Shown: positions 17,267-26,509, counted from the first letter of the stretch. The stretch: DNA of 64,000 bases from Synergistaceae bacterium (GCA_017448795.1 JAFSKV010000063.1:1-64000), one strand, 5' to 3'. Numbers and translations: made by a program. Notes: generated from the sequence alone by a model not told the origin.

Positions 17267-17298
17267 GGCTGTCCCGGAAACAAGGGGCGGCCTTTTTT
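17267..17298 (+). terminator. Rho-independent terminator after the tannase-like gene
   Basis: A 9-bp stem (17267-17275 with 17284-17292, two G-U pairs) is followed by six T residues. Confidence 0.85.
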
Positions 17299-17321
17299 GT
17301 TGGCTGTGATAGTATTAGCTC

Positions 17322-19214
17322 ATGATAGACATCAAGAATTTATCCCTCTCATTCGGTGAACACGTAATATTCCGGGGGCTTAACCTCCAAATCCCCAACA
17401 TGGCCCGGATTGGCATTGTCGGAGCAAACGGCGCGGGAAAAACTACCCTCCTCCGTGTCATCATGGGCGAAATTGAGTCAGACGGCGGCACAATCGAACG
17501 CTCAAAGGGACTCACTGTCGGCTGTCTCCCCCAAGACCTCGCGGAAATTGAACCCGTCCCACTCATGCAGTACTTGAAGGACAAAGCCGGGCTCTCACAG
17601 ATTGAGTCGAAGCTCCGGGCTGTCGAGGAAAAATTATCGGACTCAGCCGGGAATCATGATGAGCTTTTGCAGGAACATTCACGGCTTGAGAGACGCTTTG
17701 AGGACTCCGGGGGCTTCGCGTTCGAGGCAATGGCGATGAAGGTCTTGCACGGTCTCGGCTTCAGGAAGGGTGATGAGTCCAAGAACTGCCGGGACTTTTC
17801 CGGGGGCTGGAAGATGAGAATCACTATGGCCGGGCTGCTGCTGTCGTCGCCTGATGTGCTGCTTCTGGATGAGCCGACAAATCATCTTGACACTGAGTCT
17901 ATGGAGTGGCTTGAAGGCTGGCTTAGGACTCACAGGGGTGCGGTTGTCTCAGTCTCACATGACACAAGATTTCTGGAGAACATGGCCGGGTCAATCGCTG
18001 ACATTGAACACGGAACAATCACACTTTACCCCTTCAGCTACGACGAGTACACCGCCGCAAAAGCACAAAGCCGCGAACTCTTGGAGAAAGCATTTGCCCG
18101 CCAGCAGTCAGAAATCCAGCGCATAGAGTCATTCGTCAGCAGATTCCGCTACAAGGCCACCAAAGCCGCACAAGTCCAGAGCCGTATCAAGCAGCTGGAG
18201 AAGATCGAGCGCATAGAACTCGCACAAGGCAGAAAATCCGTGAAACTCACAATCCCAGAAGCCCCCCCAAGCGGCCGTGAAGTGCTGAAGGTCTCAGGCT
18301 TGGCGAAATTCTATGACGGCGTGAGAGTCTTTGAGGGCGTGAATTTCTCGGTCGAGCGCGGTGAACGTGTGGCTCTTGTCGGGGTCAACGGCGCGGGGAA
18401 ATCAACACTCTTGCGCCTGCTCAGTCTCACCGAGTCGCCCACATCAGGAACGGTGAAGCACGGCCACAACGTCAAATTCTCGTACTACTCCCAAGAAAGC
18501 GCGCAGAACATAAACTACTCTCATACTGTCTGGGAGGAAGCCCGCTCTGTGCCGTCAAAGCTGAATGACGTTGAACGGCGGAATTTGCTGGGAGCATTCC
18601 TGTTTTCGGGGGATGAAATCTACAAGCCCGCAAGCGTACTCTCAGGCGGGGAAAAGGCAAGGTTAGCCCTGTACAAGCTCATGCTGGAGTCGACAAACTT
18701 TCTGATTCTTGACGAGCCTACGAATCATCTTGACACTGACACGCGGGAAATCGTAGAACGTGCTTTGCTGAAGTATCAGGGTACATTGCTGATAGTCTCA
18801 CATGACCGCCATTTTCTGGACGCATTGGCTGAACGTGTGCTTGAGATTCGGGACGGGAGTCTCTACGATTATCCGGGAAATTACTCGTGGTTCCTGGAGA
18901 AGCGGGATGAGACCTTACAGCCTGACGCTCAGGACTCCAATCCGTCAGCAAAACCCAAATCCCCCAAGCGTGAGGACAACACCCGGCTCCTCCGTGAGAC
19001 CAAGCGCGAAATCTCACAGGCTGAACGGGACATATCCGGCCATGAAGCGAGGATTGCGGAGATTGACGGGGCATTGTGCCAGCAGGAGACACTCAGGGAC
19101 TCTCAAAGGGTGCAGGCACTGATGACTGAGAGGGCGGGTCTTGACAGGGAGCTTGCCGGGCTATATTCTCGCTGGGAGGAACTGAGCCTGAAACTTGATG
19201 AGATGAAGGGATGA
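17322..19214 (+). CDS. ABC-F family ATP-binding protein (ribosome-associated)
   Basis: A 630-residue soluble protein with two ABC domains and no membrane part, as in the translation-factor ABC-F group (EttA, Uup, YheS/YdiF). The first Walker A is GANGAGKT (34-41), with signature FSGGW and LLLDEPTNHLD. An Arg/Lys-rich linker of about 80 residues follows. The second domain has GVNGAGKST (about 354-362), LSGGEKARL and LILDEPTNHLD. The C-terminal coiled coil (from about 560) is of the YdiF/Uup type. No Shine-Dalgarno is visible before the ATG. It is followed 4 bp later by a glycosyltransferase gene. Confidence 0.93.
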   Translation: MIDIKNLSLSFGEHVIFRGLNLQIPNMARIGIVGANGAGKTTLLRVIMGEIESDGGTIERSKGLTVGCLPQDLAEIEPVPLMQYLKDKAGLSQIESKLRAVEEKLSDSAGNHDELLQEHSRLERRFEDSGGFAFEAMAMKVLHGLGFRKGDESKNCRDFSGGWKMRITMAGLLLSSPDVLLLDEPTNHLDTESMEWLEGWLRTHRGAVVSVSHDTRFLENMAGSIADIEHGTITLYPFSYDEYTAAKAQSRELLEKAFARQQSEIQRIESFVSRFRYKATKAAQVQSRIKQLEKIERIELAQGRKSVKLTIPEAPPSGREVLKVSGLAKFYDGVRVFEGVNFSVERGERVALVGVNGAGKSTLLRLLSLTESPTSGTVKHGHNVKFSYYSQESAQNINYSHTVWEEARSVPSKLNDVERRNLLGAFLFSGDEIYKPASVLSGGEKARLALYKLMLESTNFLILDEPTNHLDTDTREIVERALLKYQGTLLIVSHDRHFLDALAERVLEIRDGSLYDYPGNYSWFLEKRDETLQPDAQDSNPSAKPKSPKREDNTRLLRETKREISQAERDISGHEARIAEIDGALCQQETLRDSQRVQALMTERAGLDRELAGLYSRWEELSLKLDEMKG

Positions 19215-19218
19215 TTTC

Positions 19219-19849
19219 ATGAGCGATGTTACTGTGGTGTGCTGTTACAACGACGAGAAGATGTACGCTGACTTTGTGGAGACGCTGAAGTCCCAAGCCT
19301 GCCCGTGCGAGATAATCGGCATCGACATTGTCGGAGTTGCGGGAGTGAGATTTGACGAAGCAGGAGTGATAACCAACATAAGGCACAAGTGGCGTTACAG
19401 GAACGGCGAGATTTCGTACGCTGGCTCACGCCGTGTTGAGGGCGGAATGATGACTTGCGGGACGGTTGACGAGTGTTTCTTCGGGAGACATACGGAGCAT
19501 TTCCGGGAATATCCGTTCAACGAGGACTTGTGCAACGACTGGCACTTGTACGCGGCGGAGGCATGTCTTCATGTAGGCCGATTACGTACAGGGGGGGCAA
19601 AACTACGTATATATCTGTGATGTTGAGCTTCTTCACCTTTCTTCCGGGACACTCTCATTCAGGTTTTACCGCGGCTTCTACAGGCTGTGCAGGCATTATC
19701 AGGCAGATTACCCTGTGATAGGCACAACCTGCGACGGCTCAAAGACAGACACACTTCATCTTGTCGCTCACTTCATCTACAAGGTCGTCCGCATGTACCT
19801 GGGGCGGGTCAAACGCCTCGTAAGGAGCTGGATTGCCCCCAAGCAGTAA
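19219..19849 (+). pseudogene. Frameshifted (possibly phase-variable) glycosyltransferase, GT2-like
   Basis: The first frame (19219-19620, 133 residues) opens like the small GT2_5-type glycosyltransferases: VTVVCCYND, then GVAGVRFDE, TCGTVDECFFG and a WHLYA block near residue 115. It then ends out of frame. The continuation lies in the frame just after the G7 tract at 19591 (YVYICDVELLHLS, then a basic C-terminus) and stops at 19849. Loss of one G (G6) or gain of two (G9) joins the two frames into a protein of about 209 residues, normal for this family. An indel near 19573 would also restore it. Start ATG follows AAGGGA. Confidence 0.7.
19591..19597 (+). repeat. Poly-G tract (G7) in glycosyltransferase gene
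   Basis: Seven consecutive G residues sit exactly at the frame break of the 19219 glycosyltransferase. G6 or G9 would be in frame. Confidence 0.6.
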
Positions 19850-20618
19850 CTTCTTCGCCGAACTCTCGCGCTCACTTCAAGCCGTGAAGGACTCCCCAGT
19901 CTCACGCCTCATTCTCGGATGGCACGCCAGCTTCATCATGTCGGATGACGGCCGGGCAGGTGTCGGCTTCGTCCCGGACTCGCGCCTTGAGCCACACACA
20001 TCCCGCCCGATTCACACAGCTTCCCTTCTCACGTCAACCCTGAAAGAATTAGCCTCCCTTTATGTCTCGCCGTTCCCGCAGGAATTTGCGGCGGCAAGCG
20101 CGGCGTGTTCTGTGCTGCTTCCTTTTGCTGACGGGGGGCAGTACCTCGACGCTGTGATGACGTGCGCACGTGGCGACAAGGTTGCGGTTTTGGGGTACGA
20201 GCGGGACTTAGTGCCGTTCATGCGCGACTGGGGATGGCGGGCGGCGTTCTTCGATGACTGTTACGCGGGGAGGACGGACTGTTTTCCGCAGGAAGATTTT
20301 TCGCGGGCTGTGCGTGAGGCTGAATGGGTTTGGCTTTCACCTGAGGCAATCCGGGACAGGTGGCTTTTGTCGACACAGAATATTTTGCGCGGGAAGAAGG
20401 GCTGTTTTCTGCAAGGGCCGGGAATCCCTGCATTGCCCGGAGCGTTCTCACGGTTGGGGGTAACTCACCTTGTTGCGCCGCTGTGTGATGACGCGGGGAA
20501 AATCGAGGCTCATATTTCGGCAGGGGGGAGCGCGTGGCTCTGTGAGAGTCTCAGGTGGCGGGTGTATATCGCGGGCATGTTGGGGGCGCAAAACACGTGC
20601 AAATCTGGATTCATGTGA
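19833..20618 (+). CDS. DUF364 (putative heavy-metal chelation / DUF4213) protein
   Basis: A 261-residue protein. The N-terminal enolase-N-like part contains SRLILGWHASFIMSD and a GRAGVGFVPD loop. The C-terminal Rossmann-like part contains VAVLGYERDLVPFMRDWGW and EWVWLSPEAI. Members are found near metal and radical-SAM genes and are proposed, not proven, to bind metals or pterin-like ligands. A TTG start at 19833 has AAGGAG 5 bp upstream and overlaps the end of the glycosyltransferase by 17 bp; the ATG at codon 36 is the alternative. Confidence 0.7.
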   Translation: MPPSSNFFAELSRSLQAVKDSPVSRLILGWHASFIMSDDGRAGVGFVPDSRLEPHTSRPIHTASLLTSTLKELASLYVSPFPQEFAAASAACSVLLPFADGGQYLDAVMTCARGDKVAVLGYERDLVPFMRDWGWRAAFFDDCYAGRTDCFPQEDFSRAVREAEWVWLSPEAIRDRWLLSTQNILRGKKGCFLQGPGIPALPGAFSRLGVTHLVAPLCDDAGKIEAHISAGGSAWLCESLRWRVYIAGMLGAQNTCKSGFM

Positions 20619-20624
20619 TATAAT
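20616..20624 (+). promoter_or_regulatory. Extended -10 promoter of ferredoxin gene
   Basis: TGATATAAT, a perfect extended -10, lies 74 bp before the ferredoxin ATG and overlaps the stop of the DUF364 gene. No good -35 is seen. Confidence 0.6.
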
Positions 20625-20697
20625 CTCCTCGTCAGGAAGCAGAGGGGCTTCAAGACAAAACGATACGAGCAAGATAACACGAGGGGAGGAAAATATA

Positions 20698-20871
20698 ATG
20701 GCAAAGGCAGTAGTAGATCAGGACGTATGCGTAGGATGTGAGTCATGCGTAGGAGCTTGCCCCGTTTCAGCAATCGCAGTTGACGGCGGAAAAGCAAAGG
20801 TAGACGCTGATGCCTGCGTGGAGTGCGGAACCTGCGTAGGCACATGCCCGGTTTCAGCAATCTCACAGTAA
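20698..20871 (+). CDS. 2[4Fe-4S] ferredoxin
   Basis: A 57-residue clostridial-type ferredoxin with two CxxCxxCxxxCP clusters (CVGCESCVGACP and CVECGTCVGTCP) related by internal duplication. It carries low-potential electrons between fermentative oxidoreductases in the cytoplasm. GAGGGGAGGA precedes the ATG. Its own extended -10 promoter and terminator make it a single-gene unit, as expected for a highly expressed protein. Confidence 0.95.
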   Translation: MAKAVVDQDVCVGCESCVGACPVSAIAVDGGKAKVDADACVECGTCVGTCPVSAISQ

Positions 20872-20899
20872 CACAGAATCACAGCTTCAGAATTTATGA

Positions 20900-20933
20900 C
20901 TGGCAGGGAACAACAAACCCTGTCAGTTTTTTT
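20900..20933 (+). terminator. Rho-independent terminator of ferredoxin gene
   Basis: A 9-bp stem (20900-20908 with 20918-20926, one G-U pair) is followed by seven T residues. Confidence 0.9.
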
Positions 20934-20956
20934 ATGCACAGGAGGAACAATCACAC

Positions 20957-23900
20957 ATGAAAATTTTGCTTCCCGACAATACCCCCGCAGGCCAGCACGA
21001 CGCAATCACCGCAGGCGACAAAACTATAACCGTCGAAGCAGGAGCAGGGACGGGCAAAACTTGGGTTCTCTCACAGCGTTACCTTCACCTTCTGCTGAAT
21101 GATAATGACTTGCTGCCGCAGGATATTCTGACGCTGACTTACACAGAAGCAGCCGCGGGCGAAATGAAGGCAAGAATAGAGAGCCTCATAGCCGACTCGC
21201 TTCACTTTTTCCCCAGTCCTGAACGCAGGCAGATGATACTTGACGGCCTCAGCGATTCATGGATTTCAACGATACACGCATTCTCAACGAGGCTGATACG
21301 TGAGTCGGGGCTGTCTCTTGACATTGACCCGCGGGCATCTGTGATTTCGGCGTATCAGGAACAATCATTCTGGGAGGACTTGAGGAATGCCGCAGAGTTT
21401 GCCCGGCTTGAGAGTCTTGCGCAGCATTACACGGGCGGGAAAATTCTTGAGGCGGCAAAAGCTCTAGACAATGACGGATACATGAGCGCGGCTGCCGGGA
21501 AATGGGGTGCTGGGACTCTCGCCTCACTCGCTAGGAAAGCGGCGGATCTTCATGCGTCTTCGGGGCGTTCATGGGAATGTATGCTTGGATGGGCAGATGA
21601 TGACTCGGAGCTTGTTTACGGGGCAGGGCTGGCGGTCATGGCCTCGCTGTGCGGAATATGGCGGGCTTTGTGGCACTTGTGGGAAAATGTGCGGCTTGAG
21701 AAAGTCAAGGCTGATGACGCGGAAGGAAACGCGCTCAATTCTTTTCTTGACGGAATGAGGGCAAATCCCCCGGCGGATTATAACAGCCTGCGGAATTTCT
21801 ACGTAACAATAGTAACTGATGACAATATTGCCGGAGCAACAAGGGTATTCTCACAGCTCAAGGGAATACTAGGCGGCAGCACATTCGGGGCATGGCGCAA
21901 AAAGCGAAAGGAAAGCCTGACGTTCCGAATCATGAACGGTTTTTCCTCCCCCATAACGGAACAAGAAATCAAGATGCGCAAGACTCTCCTCAAGTTCTGC
22001 GCTGTCTCGTGGGGAATCTGGGACAAAATGAAATCAAAGCGCGGCCTTCTCTCATTCTCAGACATGATACTTCACGCAAGGAAGACGATTGAGCGCAGGG
22101 GCATACGCAAGAAATTCCGGCACATTCTCGTTGACGAGTTCCAGGACACTGACCCCCTCCAGTTCGCAATGATTGAGGCTCTCAAGGATTACGGGGAAAA
22201 CTCAGGGCTTTTTGCTGTAGGAGACCCCAAGCAGTCAATCTACAAGTTCAGGCACGCAGAACCCGGACTTTTCGCGCGCACAATCAGGAAATCCGACAAG
22301 GCCATAACCCTGGATACCAGCTTCAGGACAAGGGATGCCCTTCTCTCACGCATAAACGGAATGTTCTCGAATCTCTGGCCCGACGGTATCAGCAGACAGG
22401 CTTCAATGCTCGGCGTGAAGTACAACCCTTTAGACCCTGCCGGCCTTTGCGCTGAACGTGAGACAGGGACAATGCCCCCCTTCAATGTGTATCTTCTGAG
22501 AAATGATTTAGGCGCGGAGGAAAGCAGGAAAATTCTTGCCTCATATATCGCCGGGAAAATATCATCATGGGTCAGGGAAAAGCGCACAATCTGGGACAAG
22601 AAAGACGGAAAGATACGCACGGTTACGTTCAAAGACTTCGCGATTCTCTCACGTAGCAGGGGCTGCTTCACGGTGCTTGAAGAAGCGTTAGAGCGTTACG
22701 GCATTCCGTCAGTACAGGACAGGAGCAACGATTACTTCAGCCGCGGAGAAATAGGCGATATAGTCTGCACGCTCCGGGCCGCCGCGGATTTCAGCGATGA
22801 TTTTTCCGTCATGGGCTGGCTGCTGTCCCCGTTCTCAGGCGTGAATGAGGATGAAGCAATCACAAAATGCCTCGCACTCGCTGATGATGACCATCACCCC
22901 GCTGACCTCATGCGCGGGAATTTACCCGATGCATATTCACGGCTTAAGTATCTCGCAGTTGTCGGCAGGAACAAAGGAGCTTCCGGGATTATCGCCTTCT
23001 ATGACATGAACAGGGATTGGCTCTCCTGCTGGCGTGAAAAGGACAGGCTGAGAGTCCTCCGTAATGCGAGGCTCGCTCTGAGGATTGCCCGCGATTTCGA
23101 GTCGTCAGGAACATCAAGCCTCGTTTCCTGCGCTGACTATATGACACGCTCTGTAAGGAGTGAATCAGCCTATGAGGAGCCCGCTTGGCACGACGATGAA
23201 GAAGAGGCCGTGAAGCTCGGTGCTGTTCATTCCGCAAAAGGCTTGGAATACCCCGTAACAGTCATATTCTCAGACAAGACGAGGAGGAAAATAGACACAG
23301 ACTCACTCAAAGCCTCGCGGGATTTAGGCCTCGTTTTCAGCAAGCTCCCAGACGAGAAGACTCCCCCTGACGGATTCAAGTCCAAGCTGTCAGACTGGCA
23401 CAAACTCTTATCCGAACAAGGCGACATTGAGGAAGAAGAAAGACTGTTCTACGTCGCCTGCACACGCGCTCAAGACAGCCTGATATTCTGCGGGCTGATC
23501 CCCCCCATCACCCAAGCGAACCCAAGCCCTGAACCGCGAGGTTACGCCGGGACATGGTCAGAGTTCCTGCTGAGAAGCATCAAGGGAATGAAGAATGTTG
23601 CCCCCGAAATCATCACGGCTGACAGCGTCATTTCTCCTGACACTTCCGGCCATGATGAGGAGTCGCGGGCATTGTCTCAGGCTGAGACGGTGAAGACTGC
23701 GCGGGCATTGTGTCAGATTTCGGCTACGTCGTTCGCTCTGTATGAATGGTGCCCGTATGCTTGGCGGAGGAAATACAGGCAGGGGCGGACTCTCACATGG
23801 GAACTCCCGGACAGGGACAATGATTCTGATGATGATGTTCACGGCGGGGCAGCACTTGGGAGTCTCGCGCACTGGGTGCTGTCCCGGTGGCCTAAGAGTG

Positions 23901-24469
23901 AGGATTACGGGGCGGAGCTTGACACGCTGCTTTATGACCATGAGACAATCAAAATCGTTCCGGGTTACCTTCGTGATACTTGGCGGGGGCGTAATAAGGA
24001 TGCTCTGCGTGAATGGCTGATGACGTTTGCGGGAAGCCCGTTGTCCGCGAAAATTCGGAACGCTCCCGGTCTCAGGCGTGAATACACGTTCCGTGTTCCT
24101 CTCACGAATGATACTGTCATGGCCGGGGCTGTTGATGCTGTTTTCGGTAACTGTGTAGTTGACTACAAAATCACAGCGGCTGATGATGTCCCGGAAGGCC
24201 TTTATGACTCACAGATGGACTTCTACGCGCTGGCAATACATGAGCAGAAAGGCTATGACAGTGTCAGCGTAACAATATCATTCCTCAAGGAGAACACAGC
24301 CCAAGAGAGAGTCATAACTGATTTCGCGGCAATACGTGAGAGAATAGAACACGCTGCCTCACAGTGCGCTTCAGATTTACCGGGAGCGTATGAGGCAAAT
24401 CACAATCACTGCGGAAAATGTCCGTTCAAGAAAGGCTGTGTGAAGGATGCAGGAAAAGTTGCAGGCTGA
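20957..24469 (+). CDS. AddA/RecB-like UvrD-family helicase with Fe-S PD-(D/E)XK nuclease domain
   Basis: An 1170-residue protein for double-strand-break end processing. The SF1 helicase core has AGAGTGKT (28-35), the motif II VDEFQDTD with the following VGDPKQSIYKFR, an LDTSFRT motif IV and VACTRAQD near the end of the motor. The C-terminal nuclease has GAVDAV, VVDYKIT and QMDFYALA, the RecB-type active-site blocks. Four Cys appear placed for an Fe-S cluster: one in YEWCPYAW before the nuclease and C1152, C1155, C1161 after it. That cluster is typical of AddB rather than AddA. No addB partner is in the window. It overlaps the next gene by 23 bp. Confidence 0.88.
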   Translation: MKILLPDNTPAGQHDAITAGDKTITVEAGAGTGKTWVLSQRYLHLLLNDNDLLPQDILTLTYTEAAAGEMKARIESLIADSLHFFPSPERRQMILDGLSDSWISTIHAFSTRLIRESGLSLDIDPRASVISAYQEQSFWEDLRNAAEFARLESLAQHYTGGKILEAAKALDNDGYMSAAAGKWGAGTLASLARKAADLHASSGRSWECMLGWADDDSELVYGAGLAVMASLCGIWRALWHLWENVRLEKVKADDAEGNALNSFLDGMRANPPADYNSLRNFYVTIVTDDNIAGATRVFSQLKGILGGSTFGAWRKKRKESLTFRIMNGFSSPITEQEIKMRKTLLKFCAVSWGIWDKMKSKRGLLSFSDMILHARKTIERRGIRKKFRHILVDEFQDTDPLQFAMIEALKDYGENSGLFAVGDPKQSIYKFRHAEPGLFARTIRKSDKAITLDTSFRTRDALLSRINGMFSNLWPDGISRQASMLGVKYNPLDPAGLCAERETGTMPPFNVYLLRNDLGAEESRKILASYIAGKISSWVREKRTIWDKKDGKIRTVTFKDFAILSRSRGCFTVLEEALERYGIPSVQDRSNDYFSRGEIGDIVCTLRAAADFSDDFSVMGWLLSPFSGVNEDEAITKCLALADDDHHPADLMRGNLPDAYSRLKYLAVVGRNKGASGIIAFYDMNRDWLSCWREKDRLRVLRNARLALRIARDFESSGTSSLVSCADYMTRSVRSESAYEEPAWHDDEEEAVKLGAVHSAKGLEYPVTVIFSDKTRRKIDTDSLKASRDLGLVFSKLPDEKTPPDGFKSKLSDWHKLLSEQGDIEEEERLFYVACTRAQDSLIFCGLIPPITQANPSPEPRGYAGTWSEFLLRSIKGMKNVAPEIITADSVISPDTSGHDEESRALSQAETVKTARALCQISATSFALYEWCPYAWRRKYRQGRTLTWELPDRDNDSDDDVHGGAALGSLAHWVLSRWPKSEDYGAELDTLLYDHETIKIVPGYLRDTWRGRNKDALREWLMTFAGSPLSAKIRNAPGLRREYTFRVPLTNDTVMAGAVDAVFGNCVVDYKITAADDVPEGLYDSQMDFYALAIHEQKGYDSVSVTISFLKENTAQERVITDFAAIRERIEHAASQCASDLPGAYEANHNHCGKCPFKKGCVKDAGKVAG

Positions 24470-25196
24470 GAAACACAAGGAGCTTCACCGCGAGCATTAC
24501 CTGACGTGCGAGAAGTACTATATATTTGAGCTTCTTGCGGTTGCCGGGGGGATGATGGGGCTTTACACGTACAGTTTGAGGGGGCAGGTGTTCTGCAACG
24601 CTCAGACGGGAAATATCGTGAAGATGACTGCGGCAATAGGCTGGGGGCGTTACGGTGTCGCGCTGTACTACCTGATTCCGTTCATGGCGTATGTAGTCGG
24701 CACGATAATATCGGAGATACTCCCGGAGAAAGTCAGCCATGCTATATTCATACGCTGGGAGACTGCGCTTGTCGGGGTTGAGATTCTCGTACTGTTCATG
24801 ATAGGGTTCATCCCGTTCACGTGGCCGGACCAGATTGTGCAGGTGATGATAAACTTTCTTTGCGCGATGCAGTTCAACACGTTCCGCCAAGCAGAAGGCA
24901 TCCCTATGGCGACTCTTTTCGTCACGAACCACGTCCGCCAGATAGGAATATCAATCGCCCGCATAATCAAGCATCATGAGCAGGAAGCCGAAGCCCGCGC
25001 GAAAATGGCCAAGCACGTGAAGATAATCTTTGCGTTCATGTTCGGGGGGGCAATCGTTACAGCCCTGTCGTCGTACCTGAAAGAGCGGACGATATGGCTT
25101 GCGATTATCCCGCTGAGTGCGTGTTTCTGTGTGATGCTGAGGTCGGATCTGGTGTATGAGCGGGCAATGCTGGACATCACGCCCCACGGGCATTAG
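24447..25196 (+). CDS. YoaK/DUF1275 family membrane protein
   Basis: A 249-residue protein with about six membrane segments. The family block CNAQTGNIVKM follows the first segment (about 50-60), and an MQFNTFR block lies at the fourth. DUF1275 proteins are suspected transporters of unknown substrate. The long polar N-terminus and ATG at 24447 mean the gene starts inside the end of the helicase gene, so translation is probably coupled. A terminator follows. Confidence 0.85.
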   Translation: MQEKLQAEKHKELHREHYLTCEKYYIFELLAVAGGMMGLYTYSLRGQVFCNAQTGNIVKMTAAIGWGRYGVALYYLIPFMAYVVGTIISEILPEKVSHAIFIRWETALVGVEILVLFMIGFIPFTWPDQIVQVMINFLCAMQFNTFRQAEGIPMATLFVTNHVRQIGISIARIIKHHEQEAEARAKMAKHVKIIFAFMFGGAIVTALSSYLKERTIWLAIIPLSACFCVMLRSDLVYERAMLDITPHGH

Positions 25197-25214
25197 TGAG
25201 CTGAGGAAAGGAGG

Positions 25215-25246
25215 CCGGGATTCCTGATGAGGGAGTCCCGGTTTTT
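25215..25246 (+). terminator. Rho-independent terminator after the YoaK-like gene
   Basis: A stem CCGGGA (25215-25220) pairs with TCCCGG (25236-25241), extended by TCC/GGGA pairs, and is followed by five T residues. The remaining gap to 25326 holds a second CAGTCCCGGTTTT copy without a partner arm. Confidence 0.8.
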
Positions 25247-25326
25247 GTTGACGGGGGGAATGTGGCTTCGAGGCTGTTTTTGCGGAGGGGGATATTCGGT
25301 CAACAGTCCCGGTTTTGTTTTGCGGA

Positions 25327-26349
25327 CTAATTCAGCTCACGTTCTATTGCCTCGCTGGCTCTCTTCAGGTCAAGGCGTGAACGTACAGCCCTCATCCCCT
25401 CAAGTGCAAGACGTTCTGATTCTTCCTCGTGCGTGCAGGCATGAAGGAGATTCTCGGCGAGCCCTCCCACATCGTCAACATCACTCCCAAGCGCGAACCT
25501 GTAGCCCTCTGTAAGGTATTCACTTGCTGGTATTTTGCTCACGACGGCAAAGCATCCCTGCATCATGGCCTCAGCCAAAGCAATCCCAAAAGACTCCCAC
25601 GTCGAAGGAAACGCAAAAATCTTAGCGTCCCGGTAAATCTCCAGCAGCCGCGCCCTGTCCCTGATTTCCCCTGTGAACACAACACGCCCGCTCAGTCCGG
25701 GATATTTGGCGTAAAAGTCCGAAGCTATGCTCATGTTCTCCTCGACGCGCCCGGCGAGCTTCAGCGTCCAGCCCGGAATCCTGTCCGCAATCCCCGCGAA
25801 TGCCTCAAGCAGTATCTCCGTTGCCTTCTGGCGTGTGCCGAGCCTGCCGACGGTCAGAATCGTGTTGCTGCGCTGTGAGAACGGCCGGAAGTCCTCCAGC
25901 TCATGAGGGACTGCGGGGTTGGGTATCCAGATTATTTTGCGCCCCCAGTCGCGCGTGAGGATTTCGTCGTTGCCTTCGAGTTCGGTGCTGACACAGCCGG
26001 AATGATTCATCAGCCAGTTGATGAACGGAAGCTTCCAGCGTTTCGTGGCTGACTTCCTGTAAGCTCCGTCGAATTTCACATAGACTTTCCCGGCCGGATT
26101 GAAGAGCTTGTACGTGAAAGCCCGGAAGAATGAGCCTAACACCGGGTGCATCAGGTACAGGACATCAATTCTCTTTGCGTTTCTTGTGAGCCACAGGCAG
26201 GAGGCAAGGGTGAAGTTGAGCTTTCTGCTGCGGGAAATATTTTTCTTGGGGACAAACTCAATTCTTACGCCGGGTATATACTGCAAGTTTGGGTAGCTTC
26301 CGTTTTCGCACGTGGCAATGAACGAGTCGTAACCGCAGTATTCAGACAT
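25327..26349 (-). CDS. GT4 glycosyltransferase, 5' end switched by an 8-bp repeat
   Basis: Retaining glycosyltransferase with the GT-B fold, likely cytoplasmic and acting on surface glycans. The in-frame part (340 residues) holds a C-terminal GT4 domain with ILTVGRLGTRQKATEILLEAF, VVFTGEI and a FPSTWESFGIALAEAM E-x7-E motif. The usual N-terminus is missing from this frame. It is found directly upstream in the same frame (PSFCHLANLTNEYILKEHG, 26350-26420), as far as an 8-bp tandem repeat. On the far side an ATG (26470), a Shine-Dalgarno (26487-26493) and an extended -10 are in another frame. Five or two repeat copies instead of four would give one continuous ORF to 26470. As sequenced it is OFF. 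Confidence 0.8.
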   Translation of the reverse strand: MSEYCGYDSFIATCENGSYPNLQYIPGVRIEFVPKKNISRSRKLNFTLASCLWLTRNAKRIDVLYLMHPVLGSFFRAFTYKLFNPAGKVYVKFDGAYRKSATKRWKLPFINWLMNHSGCVSTELEGNDEILTRDWGRKIIWIPNPAVPHELEDFRPFSQRSNTILTVGRLGTRQKATEILLEAFAGIADRIPGWTLKLAGRVEENMSIASDFYAKYPGLSGRVVFTGEIRDRARLLEIYRDAKIFAFPSTWESFGIALAEAMMQGCFAVVSKIPASEYLTEGYRFALGSDVDDVGGLAENLLHACTHEEESERLALEGMRAVRSRLDLKRASEAIERELN

Positions 26350-26424
26350 GCCATATGGGATGATACCGTGTTCCTTCAGGATATATTCATTGGTGAGATT
26401 TGCGAGATGGCAAAAGGATGGTCG

Positions 26425-26456
26425 TGGCTTCGTGGCTTCGTGGCTTCGTGGCTTCG
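26425..26456. repeat. 8-bp tandem repeat, four copies (TGGCTTCG)
   Basis: Four perfect copies of an octamer lie 15-46 bp into the minus-strand glycosyltransferase gene. Eight is not a multiple of three, so each copy gained or lost changes the frame. With four copies the ATG at 26470 runs into a TGA within about 25 codons. Confidence 0.9.
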
Positions 26457-26509
26457 ATTATGGCGACCATGATGGGAAATGTCAAGCTCCTTTCTGTGGA
26501 TTCCGCCAG

